DNA of 12,139 nt from Sphingopyxis sp. (lineage in GTDB: Bacteria > Pseudomonadota > Alphaproteobacteria > Sphingomonadales > Sphingomonadaceae): positions 1-12,139 of the forward strand of contig JAHCKJ010000038.1 of NCBI GenBank assembly GCA_026125835.1. The letters run 5' to 3'. This document shows positions 6,317 through 12,139 of the stretch, piece after piece (the stretch's first letter is position 1; every line of letters starts with the position of its first letter). The notes under the pieces are model-generated. The model was not told the DNA's origin, made no database searches, and saw only the letters and a program-made list of their open reading frames with translations. The position numbers and the translations under genes were made by a program.

Positions 6317-6949
6317 TCAGAGTTCGCCGCCGAGCGCACCATATTTGGCTTCGAAACCGGCCTTGTCGCCGCGCGCCAGATAGCCCGCCTGATCGACGAT
6401 ATTGTCGCGCGCGATGCGGCCTTGAAAGGCGCCAAGCTGGGGGTCGATGGCGGCGATATCCGTTTCGGTCCAGTCGGCGATCTGCTGGAAACTGGTGACG
6501 CCCAGTCCATTCAACAGCGCCACCATTTTCGGGCCGACACCTTTGATCAGTTGCAGATTGTCGATTTTGGCGACCGGCGGCGGTGCCGGTTCGGCGGGTG
6601 GCGGGGGCGCCGGTTCGGGGTTCGCCACCCCGGCAACAGGTTCTGGCGCAATATCCGGTTCCGGAGCGGGAGGCGGCGGCGGTGTCGCAGCGACCGGTTC
6701 GGGCGCGCGAGGTGGCGGCGCCTTTGCTATCGATGCCGGTGCCGGTTCGACCGGCTTGAATCGCGCCGGTTCGGCGGCGACGATATCGGGCTTGACGGGT
6801 TCGAGCGGTTTGCGCGGTTCGGCGGGCGGCGCGACCGGCGTTTCGGCGGGCTCAGCTCGCGTCCGGCCGAACAGAAACCACAGCAGCACGACCGCGACGA
6901 CCAGGCCGACGACCGCGACGACCCAATTTTCCTGAAGCCACATCACCAT
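6317..6949 (-). CDS. Membrane-anchored Pro/Ala/Glu-rich protein with C-terminal helix-hairpin-helix domain
   Basis: A 210-residue protein in three parts. An N-terminal membrane segment (about 9-28, VVAVVGLVVAVVLLWFLFG) is followed by a basic patch (GRTR) that points the rest to the cytoplasm. A linker of about 95 residues (32-126) is almost all Pro, Ala, Glu and Val. A C-terminal domain (about 128-205) holds the helix-hairpin-helix core LQLIKGVGPKMVALLNGLGV, then ADWTETDIAAID and GRIARDNIVDQAGYLARG. That last domain matches the HhH module found alone or fused to NADH-dehydrogenase-like or L21-like proteins in alphaproteobacteria. Its ligand is unproven and DNA is only one option. AGGAG lies 7 nt before the ATG. 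It follows purD by 46 nt on the same strand, so it is probably co-transcribed. Confidence 0.85.
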   Translation of the reverse strand: MVMWLQENWVVAVVGLVVAVVLLWFLFGRTRAEPAETPVAPPAEPRKPLEPVKPDIVAAEPARFKPVEPAPASIAKAPPPRAPEPVAATPPPPPAPEPDIAPEPVAGVANPEPAPPPPAEPAPPPVAKIDNLQLIKGVGPKMVALLNGLGVTSFQQIADWTETDIAAIDPQLGAFQGRIARDNIVDQAGYLARGDKAGFEAKYGALGGEL

Positions 6950-6995
6950 GTCTTTGCTCCTGTTTTGGCCAGCCTATGCTGCGTGGCCGCGAACC

Positions 6996-8288
6996 TCAAG
7001 CCTCGCCGCCCGAACGCGTTTCGCGCGCGACCTCGCGCCACCCGATGTCACGGCGGCAGAAGCCGCTCGCGAAATCGATCCGGTCGACCGCCGCATAGGC
7101 GCGTTGCTGTGCTTCGGTCACCGTCCGGCCGGTCGCGGTGACGTTGAGCACGCGTCCGCCTGCGGCAACGATCCTATCGCCGTCGCGCGCGGTACCGGCG
7201 TGAAAGACGCGCACCCCGCCGCTTTCCGCCTCCGCGATGCCATCGATTGCACCGCCTTTTTCGGGGGTGGCCGGATAGCCATTCGCCGCCATGACGACAG
7301 TCAGCGCATAGTCGCTGGCAAAGGCGGGCGGGGATGCGGTCGCCAGTGCGCCGGTCGCAGCCGCGTAAAGCAGCGCGGCGAGATCGCCCGCGTAGCGCAT
7401 CATCAGCACCTGGCATTCGGGATCGCCGAAACGCGCATTGTATTCGATCAGCTTCGGCCCCGCATTGGTCAGCATCAGTCCGGCGAACAACACCCCGACA
7501 TAGGGGGTGCCCTCGGCGGCGAGTGTCGTCACGGTCGGGCGGATGATGCGGTCCATCACCTGCGCCTCGAGGTCGGGGGTAAGCACCGGTGCGGGGCTGT
7601 AGGCGCCCATGCCGCCGGTGTTCGGTCCGACATCGCCGTCGCCGACGCGCTTATGGTCCTGCGCGCTGCCGAACGCCATCACATTGGTGCCGTCGGACAG
7701 CGCGAAAAAGCTCGCTTCCTCGCCGGTCATAAATTCCTCGATCACCACCGCGGCACCCGCGCTGCCGAAGGCGCCGTCGAACATATCGGCGATCGCGGCT
7801 TCGGCGTCGGCGCGCGTCTCGGCGATGACGACGCCTTTGCCTGCGGCGAGCCCGTCGGCCTTGATCACGACGGGGATGCTGAAATCCGTGAGTGCGGCCA
7901 GCGCCTCGTCGGCGCTGGTGCAGCGGACATAGGCCGCGGTCGGGATGCCCGCGCGCGCACACAAATCCTTGGTGAAGCCCTTTGACCCTTCGAGCTGCGC
8001 CGCCGCGGCACCGGGACCAAAGACCGCGACGCCCTTTGCGCGCAGCCGGTCGGCAAGCCCCGCGACCAGCGGTGCCTCGGGACCGACGACGACAAAATCG
8101 ATCGCATGCGCCGCGCAGGCGCCGATCAGGCCGTCGAGATCGTCGGCGGCGACCGCCAGGCATTCGGCAAACGCCTCGATCCCCGGGTTGCCGGGGGCGG
8201 CATAGAGCTTGCGGCAAGACGGCGATTGCGCCAACTGCCAGCTCAGCGCATGTTCGCGGCCCCCCGAGCCGACCAGCAGGATATTCAT
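6996..8288 (-). CDS. purD: Phosphoribosylamine-glycine ligase (GARS)
   Basis: Cytoplasmic ATP-grasp enzyme of purine synthesis that joins glycine to 5-phosphoribosylamine to form GAR. The 430 residues match the usual length. Motifs in order: the N-terminal MNILLVGSGGREHAL, YAAPGNPG, VVVGPEAPLV, LEGSKGFTKD, the ATP-grasp loop VIKADGLAAGKGV, VGPNTGGMGAYSPAP and the metal-binding EYNARFGDPECQ, with the C-terminal GARS_C region around VVMAANGYPATPEKG. The start is set by the invariant N-terminus and by AAGGGA 5 nt upstream on the minus strand. Its ATG overlaps the xseA ATG on the other strand, so its promoter must lie inside xseA. Confidence 0.97.
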   Translation of the reverse strand: MNILLVGSGGREHALSWQLAQSPSCRKLYAAPGNPGIEAFAECLAVAADDLDGLIGACAAHAIDFVVVGPEAPLVAGLADRLRAKGVAVFGPGAAAAQLEGSKGFTKDLCARAGIPTAAYVRCTSADEALAALTDFSIPVVIKADGLAAGKGVVIAETRADAEAAIADMFDGAFGSAGAAVVIEEFMTGEEASFFALSDGTNVMAFGSAQDHKRVGDGDVGPNTGGMGAYSPAPVLTPDLEAQVMDRIIRPTVTTLAAEGTPYVGVLFAGLMLTNAGPKLIEYNARFGDPECQVLMMRYAGDLAALLYAAATGALATASPPAFASDYALTVVMAANGYPATPEKGGAIDGIAEAESGGVRVFHAGTARDGDRIVAAGGRVLNVTATGRTVTEAQQRAYAAVDRIDFASGFCRRDIGWREVARETRSGGEA

Positions 8289-9717
8289 GTCTGTCCCTTT
8301 TCCCGATCCGGCGTCCGAAACCGACCCCGCGGCGCGGCTGTTAGCCGAGGCGACGTCCGGCGACAATGTTCCGCCGCTGTCGGTCAGCCAATTGTCGGCG
8401 GCGATCAAGCGCACGGTCGAGGACGGCTTTGCGCGGGTGCGGGTGCGCGGCGAGCTGTCGGGCGCCAAACGCGCGGCTTCGGGGCATTTCTATGCGGCGC
8501 TGAAAGACGATAATGCGCTGATCGACATGGTGATGTGGAAAGGGCAGGCGGCGCGGCTGGCGTTCCGGCCCGAGGACGGGATCGAGGTCATCGCGACCGG
8601 CAAGCTCACCACCTATCCGGGGCGCTCGAAATATCAGCTCGTCGTCGATACGCTTGAGGTTGCGGGCGAGGGCGCCCTGATGCTCTTGTTCGAAAAGCTC
8701 AAGGCGCGGCTGGGCGCCGAGGGATTGTTCGATCAGGAGCGGAAGCAGGACTTGCCGCGGCTACCGCGGATCATCGGGGTCGTGACCTCGCCCACCGGGG
8801 CGGTGATCCGCGACATCCTCCACCGCCTGGCCGACCGTTTTCCGACGCATGTCATCGTCTGGCCGGTGCTGGTGCAGGGCGACGGCGCTGCGGCGCAGGT
8901 CGCGAAGGCCGTCCGCGGTTTCGATGCGCTGACACCCGACGGGCCGGTGCCGCGCCCGGATCTGGTCATCGTCGCGCGCGGCGGTGGGTCGATCGAGGAC
9001 CTGTGGGCGTTCAACGAAGAGATTGTGGTGCGCGCGATCGCCGATTGCGGCATCCCGACGATCAGCGCGGTCGGGCATGAAACCGACACGACGCTGGCCG
9101 ACTATGCCGCCGACCGTCGCGCGCCTACCCCCACCGCGGCCGCCGAAATGGCGGTGCCGGTGCGCGCCGAGTTGCAGGAATTATTGGCGACGTGGAATGG
9201 CCGGATGATCGGCGCCGCGAACCGGCACCAGGCGCTGGCGAGCGAGCGGCTCACCGCGCTGGCCCGCCATCTGCCGCGGCGCGAGACGCTCTATGCGCCG
9301 CAGCGACAGCGGCTCGACGACAGCGGCGACCGGCTCGACCGGAGCCAGCGTCAGCGCCTGGCGATGGTTGCCGAGCGGCTGGCAACGCGCGGCGCGGCGC
9401 TGCGGCCATCGTTGCTGGCGCGGCGCTGGGACCGCGACCGGGCGCGGCTGGCGGGGCTTGGGCGGCTGCTCGACAGTCTCGACCCGCGCGCGCTCTTGTC
9501 GCGCGGCTATGCGATGGTGCGCGATACCGGCGGGGCGATCGTCACCACCGCCGCCCGCGCGCAGGCTGCCGGAACCATGCGGTTGCAGTTTGCCGATGGC
9601 GAGGTCCGGGTGGCAGTCGGCGACAGCGATGCACCGCCGCCCGCGCCCGCCTCGGCGTCCCGTTCGGCCCGCCGCCCGCTCCAGCCGCGCGAAAAAGGGC
9701 AGGGCGAGCTGTTCTGA
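8287..9717 (+). CDS. xseA: Exodeoxyribonuclease VII large subunit
   Basis: Catalytic subunit of exonuclease VII, which with the small subunit XseB cuts single-stranded DNA from both ends into short oligonucleotides. It has 476 residues (E. coli about 456). An OB-fold domain (about 30-125) includes LSVSQLSAAIKRTVED, VRVRGELSGAKRAASGHFY and LTTYPGRSKYQLVV. The nuclease domain carries GVVTSPTGAVIRDI (164-177), ARGGGSIEDLWAFN (230-243) and GHETDTTLADYAADRRAPTP (263-282). A long charged coiled-coil-like part (about 290-420) and SRGYAMVRD follow. xseB is not in the window. AGGA lies 5 nt before the ATG, inside purD; the N-terminal MSVPFPDP with RLLAEATSGDN fits relatives, which supports this start. 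Confidence 0.96.
   Translation: MSVPFPDPASETDPAARLLAEATSGDNVPPLSVSQLSAAIKRTVEDGFARVRVRGELSGAKRAASGHFYAALKDDNALIDMVMWKGQAARLAFRPEDGIEVIATGKLTTYPGRSKYQLVVDTLEVAGEGALMLLFEKLKARLGAEGLFDQERKQDLPRLPRIIGVVTSPTGAVIRDILHRLADRFPTHVIVWPVLVQGDGAAAQVAKAVRGFDALTPDGPVPRPDLVIVARGGGSIEDLWAFNEEIVVRAIADCGIPTISAVGHETDTTLADYAADRRAPTPTAAAEMAVPVRAELQELLATWNGRMIGAANRHQALASERLTALARHLPRRETLYAPQRQRLDDSGDRLDRSQRQRLAMVAERLATRGAALRPSLLARRWDRDRARLAGLGRLLDSLDPRALLSRGYAMVRDTGGAIVTTAARAQAAGTMRLQFADGEVRVAVGDSDAPPPAPASASRSARRPLQPREKGQGELF
8338..8366 (-). promoter_or_regulatory. Candidate purD promoter inside xseA
   Basis: On the minus strand, TTGTCG (complement of 8361-8366) and TAACAG (complement of 8338-8343) lie 17 nt apart, giving a leader of about 40 nt before the purD start. 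A promoter has to fall inside the xseA 5' coding region because the two start codons overlap. The -10 match is modest. Confidence 0.3.
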
Positions 9718-9793
9718 TATCGCCGGGGGTGGCCCCGCCGCCGGCGGCTGCTATAGTGGGCGCAAATACCGACCCTCGAACGGACATTGAATC

Positions 9794-10006
9794 ATGTTGA
9801 TCGCCAGCCGCAACCGCCTCGCCCGCCTGCAATATGGCCCCAATGGATTTCGCGTTCTGGAGTCAGGCGATCATGTGCTGTGCGCGGTGACCCGCGCGCC
9901 GATCGGGCTTGATGAACTGCGCTATTGGTCGGTGGCGCGGCAGGAGCCTTATGCCAGCGCCGCGATTTCGGTGCAGGCCGATCTGGACGCCGCGCGCAGC
10001 GCATGA
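9794..10006 (+). CDS. DUF2093 domain-containing protein
   Basis: A 70-residue protein with the DUF2093 pattern: LQYGPNGFRVLESGDHVLCAVTRAPIGLDELRYWSV and then RQEPYASA. It is likely cytoplasmic, with no signal peptide or membrane segment, and its function is unknown. The single Cys in VLCAVT and the compact YWSVxRQExY region are the family hallmarks, as I recall them. It lies 76 nt after xseA, a neighbourhood that I recall from other alphaproteobacteria, and its TGA overlaps the next start as ATGA. The ribosome-binding site is weak: GGA is 9 nt upstream. Confidence 0.88.
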   Translation: MLIASRNRLARLQYGPNGFRVLESGDHVLCAVTRAPIGLDELRYWSVARQEPYASAAISVQADLDAARSA

Positions 10007-10941
10007 TGCATCGCCAATACCGGCGCCGTTTCACCGTTGCTCTGCCGCTGTTGATCGTAGCCGCCAGCTGCGTACCGGCCGGTGATGCGCCCGCGCGGCC
10101 GTTTGCATCGGTCGATGCTGCGCCGCTGCCGACCCCTGCTCCCGCTGCGCCAGTCGCGCCGCCGGTGCCGCTGGCTCCCGGCGATTTTATCCTTCGCGGC
10201 AGCGCCGAGCAGGGGGCGGCAATGCTGGGGCAGGCACCCGGCGGGACGCGCGCGCTGACGCTCGACGGACGGACGATCCCGCTTGCCCGCGAGGGCGGGT
10301 TTCTGATCGCTTTCGACCGCGACGCCGGGCCGACGGCGCGGCTGGTCGCGACGCTGGCCGACGGGCGGACCGTTGTGCGCGATCTGGCAGTTGCGCCGGG
10401 CGTGTGGCGGATCGAACGGATTAACGCCCCTTATCGCGGCGGCGCGGCGAACGACGCCGACTTTGCGCGGCGCCGCCCCGCCGAACTGGCGCAGATCGCC
10501 GCGGCGCGCGACACGCGCGTCGAATCGGATGGCTGGAAACAGCGTTTCCGCTGGCCGGTGACCGGGCGGTTGTCGGGGGCCTTCGGATCGCAGCGCGTCT
10601 ATCAGGGCAAGCCCGGCAGCTACCACAGCGGCACCGATATTGCGGTGCCGGCGGGCACGCCCTTTGTCGCGCCGGCCGATGGCGTCGTCACGCTGGCGGC
10701 ATCGACACCGTTCACGCTCGAAGGCTATTTGCTGATCGTCGATCACGGCATGGGGCTGTCGAGCGCCTTTCTCCATTGCCAGCGGCTCGACGTCAGGGCC
10801 GGCGACCGCGTGGCGCAGGGGCAGGTGCTGGGGACCGTCGGTCGCACCGGTCGGGCGACGGGTCCGCATATGCACTGGGGTCTCAAGTGGAACGACGCGC
10901 GGCTCGATCCCGCCAAAATCGCCGCGCCCATGGGGCAATGA
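10003..10941 (+). CDS. M23 family metallopeptidase lipoprotein
   Basis: Predicted envelope peptidoglycan endopeptidase of 312 residues. A basic N-terminus and hydrophobic stretch lead to lipobox AASC (Cys23). A Pro/Ala-rich linker (about 25-58), an uncharacterised strand-rich domain (about 60-145) and a C-terminal LytM/M23 domain (about 182-305) follow. The zinc-site motifs are intact: HSGTD (H208, D212) and HMH (H289, H291), plus H258 in AFLHCQ at the place of the conserved catalytic His. It is therefore probably an active enzyme and not an EnvC/NlpD-like activator that has lost its ligands. Starts at 10003 and 10006 are both possible (tandem ATG); 10003 gives the 4-nt overlap with the DUF2093 gene. 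Confidence 0.93.
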   Translation: MMHRQYRRRFTVALPLLIVAASCVPAGDAPARPFASVDAAPLPTPAPAAPVAPPVPLAPGDFILRGSAEQGAAMLGQAPGGTRALTLDGRTIPLAREGGFLIAFDRDAGPTARLVATLADGRTVVRDLAVAPGVWRIERINAPYRGGAANDADFARRRPAELAQIAAARDTRVESDGWKQRFRWPVTGRLSGAFGSQRVYQGKPGSYHSGTDIAVPAGTPFVAPADGVVTLAASTPFTLEGYLLIVDHGMGLSSAFLHCQRLDVRAGDRVAQGQVLGTVGRTGRATGPHMHWGLKWNDARLDPAKIAAPMGQ

Positions 10942-11014
10942 TCTATCGGTTGCCGGGAAAAACTGGTTTCTTTTGAAACAATATGTCGTCGGCAGCGGCA
11001 TGGCAGAGCATAGT

Positions 11015-11066
11015 GTTTCGCCACATCCCGGATTTGTTGCAAATACGTCACAATGTGTCGCGAAAC
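11015..11066. repeat. Imperfect inverted repeat upstream of the receptor gene
   Basis: GTTTCGCCACAT (11015-11026) pairs with ATGTGTCGCGAAAC (11053-11066), all matching except for two unpaired bases in the right arm. A smaller TTTG-TTG-CAAA palindrome (11033-11043) sits in the 26-nt centre. It could be an operator, or a stem in the mRNA if transcription starts upstream. Confidence 0.5.
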
Positions 11067-11135
11067 GGCGGATTAGCCCGCAATTTGGCTTTACTCGGAC
11101 ACGTCGAACGATCATTCCGCACGCTATCGGGGTGT

Positions 11136-11162
11136 TTGTGCGTCGGCGTGTGCCGGCATAAC
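11136..11162 (+). promoter_or_regulatory. Candidate promoter of the TonB-dependent receptor gene
   Basis: TTGTGC at 11136-11141 and CATAAC at 11157-11162 are 15 nt apart, giving a leader of about 40 nt. Spacing is short and the -35 is weak, so this is a tentative by-eye call. Confidence 0.27.
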
Positions 11163-11209
11163 AGGGGCTCGGGTAATCCAATCCACCAGTAGCAAGGGAC
11201 TGCACTGTG

Positions 11210-12139
11210 ATGAAAACCCAATTTTCCAAGCTGAAGCTAGGCGCTGCGCCGCTCGTATTGAGCGTCGCCCTGGTTTCGGCTCCTGCCTATGCGCAGGGTG
11301 TCGCGCCGGATGACGAATCGGCAACCACCACCGGCGGCGAAATCGTCGTGACCGGTACGCGCATCAGCAATCCCAACGTCGAGCTGTCCAGCCCGGTCGC
11401 GTTCATCAGCGAAGACGAAATCCAGTTCCGCCAGCCGGTTTCGGCCGAAGACTTCCTGCGCGAACTGCCCGGCGCGACGCCGAACCTCGGTCCGCAGACC
11501 AACAACGGCAGCACCGGCGCCGCGCGTCTCGACCTGCGCAACCTGGGCAGCAACCGTAACCTGGTCCTGCTCAACGGCCGCCGCGTCACCCCGCGCGACA
11601 CCAATGGCGTGGTCGACCTTAACGTCATTCCGCTGGCGATGATCGAGCGCGTTGACATTCTGACCGGTGGTGCCGCCACCGTTTACGGTGCCGACGCGAT
11701 CGCCGGTGTGGCAAACTTCATGACCCGCCGCGATTTCTCGGGCTTCGATGTCCGCACCTCCTACGGCATCACCGAACGCGGCGACGGTTCGCAGTTCCGC
11801 GGCGACTTTACCATCGGCGCCAATTTCGACGACGGCCGCGGCAACGCGGTGCTCAGCTTCGGTTACACCAAAACCAAGCCGGTGCTTCAGGGCGACCGCG
11901 CAATCGGCACCTTTGCCCGCGGCTCGACTTGTACCGCCGCGCAGCTGGCGACCTGTGCGTCCATTCCGGTCGGTCCGGCCCAGGGTTCGCCGACTGCCGC
12001 CCCGGCGTCGATCGGTTCGCCGTTCGTCGGCCGCGTCAATGCGGCCGGCAACGAGTTCATCGTCGGTGCGCAGAACGACTATAACTTCAACCCGCTCAAC
12101 CTGTTCCAGTCGCCGCTGGAGCGCTTCAACCTCTATGGC
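11210..12139 (+). CDS. TonB-dependent receptor (3' end beyond window)
   Basis: Outer-membrane active-transport receptor; the first 310 residues are visible and the frame is open to the last base. A signal peptide (1-28) ends in APAYA before Gln29. The TonB-box-like EIVVTGTRIS is at 44-53. The plug domain (about 58-172) has SAEDFLRELPG, LDLRNLGSNRNLVLLNGRR, VIERVDILTGG-like text (here MIERVDILTGG) and YGADAIAGVANFMTRRDF. The barrel then begins. C241 and C249 may close a disulfide loop. The substrate cannot be told from this part. AAGGGA lies 10 nt before the ATG and 7 nt before an in-frame GTG at 11207, so GTG is an alternative start. Codon use leans to CGT, GGT and AAC more than in the neighbours, consistent with high expression. 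Confidence 0.94.
   Translation, partial: MKTQFSKLKLGAAPLVLSVALVSAPAYAQGVAPDDESATTTGGEIVVTGTRISNPNVELSSPVAFISEDEIQFRQPVSAEDFLRELPGATPNLGPQTNNGSTGAARLDLRNLGSNRNLVLLNGRRVTPRDTNGVVDLNVIPLAMIERVDILTGGAATVYGADAIAGVANFMTRRDFSGFDVRTSYGITERGDGSQFRGDFTIGANFDDGRGNAVLSFGYTKTKPVLQGDRAIGTFARGSTCTAAQLATCASIPVGPAQGSPTAAPASIGSPFVGRVNAAGNEFIVGAQNDYNFNPLNLFQSPLERFNLYG

Larger units (their letters stand above)
10942..11209. other. Intergenic region and leader of the TonB-dependent receptor gene
   Basis: This 268-nt stretch has no credible gene and is more AT-rich than its surroundings. It contains a weak GTTTC/GAAAC hairpin (10966-10979), an imperfect inverted repeat at 11015-11066, a promoter candidate at 11136-11162 and the ribosome-binding site AAGGGA at 11194-11199. 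It probably holds the regulatory region of the receptor gene. Confidence 0.6.

Noticed and set aside
6254..7141. A 295-codon plus-strand frame starting MLKQVQHDDP
   Set aside because: It begins inside the dispersed palindromic repeat and then runs antisense to the HhH protein and the purD end; this is a known kind of false annotation.
6948..7985. A 345-codon plus-strand frame antisense to purD
   Set aside because: purD on the other strand has all its catalytic motifs, and this frame shows no domain.
9737..9748. GCCGCCGGCGGC self-complementary 12-mer between xseA and the DUF2093 gene
   Set aside because: Simple GC-rich repeat without a T-tract; as a hairpin it has only a 4-bp stem. Not enough for a terminator or operator call.
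10966..10979. GTTTC-TTTT-GAAAC hairpin after the M23 gene
   Set aside because: The 5-bp AT-rich stem is too weak for an intrinsic terminator and no T-run follows it.
10973..11161. A 62-codon TTG-start frame in the receptor leader
   Set aside because: No ribosome-binding site, no recognisable features, and the region looks regulatory.
9949..11229. A 426-codon minus-strand frame across the M23 gene and receptor leader
   Set aside because: Antisense to an intact M23 peptidase; no family pattern and biased composition.
1..12139. Search for a defence island, toxin-antitoxin pair, biosynthetic cluster, prophage or CRISPR array
   Set aside because: All sizeable genes are assigned to housekeeping or envelope families, with even composition and no integrase, transposase, repeat array or tRNA boundary.

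Overview
The window (about 12.1 kb, GC-rich) looks like chromosomal core DNA from an alphaproteobacterium, most likely a sphingomonad (Sphingopyxis/Sphingomonas-like). The grounds are GC-rich third positions, a gene set typical of alphaproteobacteria (arginine-sensitive type ArgB, DUF2093 next to xseA, a TonB-dependent receptor of the type expanded in sphingomonads) and a dispersed palindromic repeat of the 'LKQVQHD' type common in sphingomonad intergenic DNA. The genus is inference. No rRNA, tRNA, CRISPR array, insertion sequence, phage gene or integrase was seen.

Left block, plus strand (1-3901): the 3' part of a queuosine-precursor transporter (YhhQ/VUT), argB, yggT, folD, an uncharacterised lipoprotein and a MarC-family membrane protein. 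Four of the five junctions overlap by 1 or 4 nt and the fifth is a 35-nt gap, so this reads as one translationally coupled operon mixing arginine and folate metabolism with small membrane proteins. It ends at a hairpin with an A-tract before it and a T-tract after it, which can serve as a bidirectional terminator for the convergent OmpA-family lipoprotein gene (3958-4647, minus).

Middle block (4648-8288): a divergent intergenic region separates the OmpA-like lipoprotein from a CNNM/CBS/CorC_HlyC membrane protein (4865-6187, plus). That region holds a near-perfect direct repeat, a palindrome and a possible 17-codon upstream reading frame whose stop overlaps the start of the CBS protein gene. 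A convergent gap with hairpins and the dispersed repeat follows. Then come purD and, 46 nt downstream of it, a membrane-anchored Pro/Ala/Glu-rich helix-hairpin-helix protein, both on the minus strand.

Right block, plus strand (8287-12139): xseA (exonuclease VII large subunit), whose ATG overlaps the purD ATG head to head in a shared CATG; a DUF2093 protein; an M23 peptidase lipoprotein coupled to it by ATGA; a 268-nt intergenic region with an imperfect inverted repeat; and the 5' part of a TonB-dependent receptor cut by the window end.

Most of the window is ordinary housekeeping and envelope genes, and I do not see a convincing new multi-gene system. The best leads are small: the overlapping purD/xseA start codons, the Arg-rich upstream reading frame, the two uncharacterised proteins (the lipoprotein at 2601-3278 and the anchored HhH protein at 6317-6949) and the structured receptor leader.
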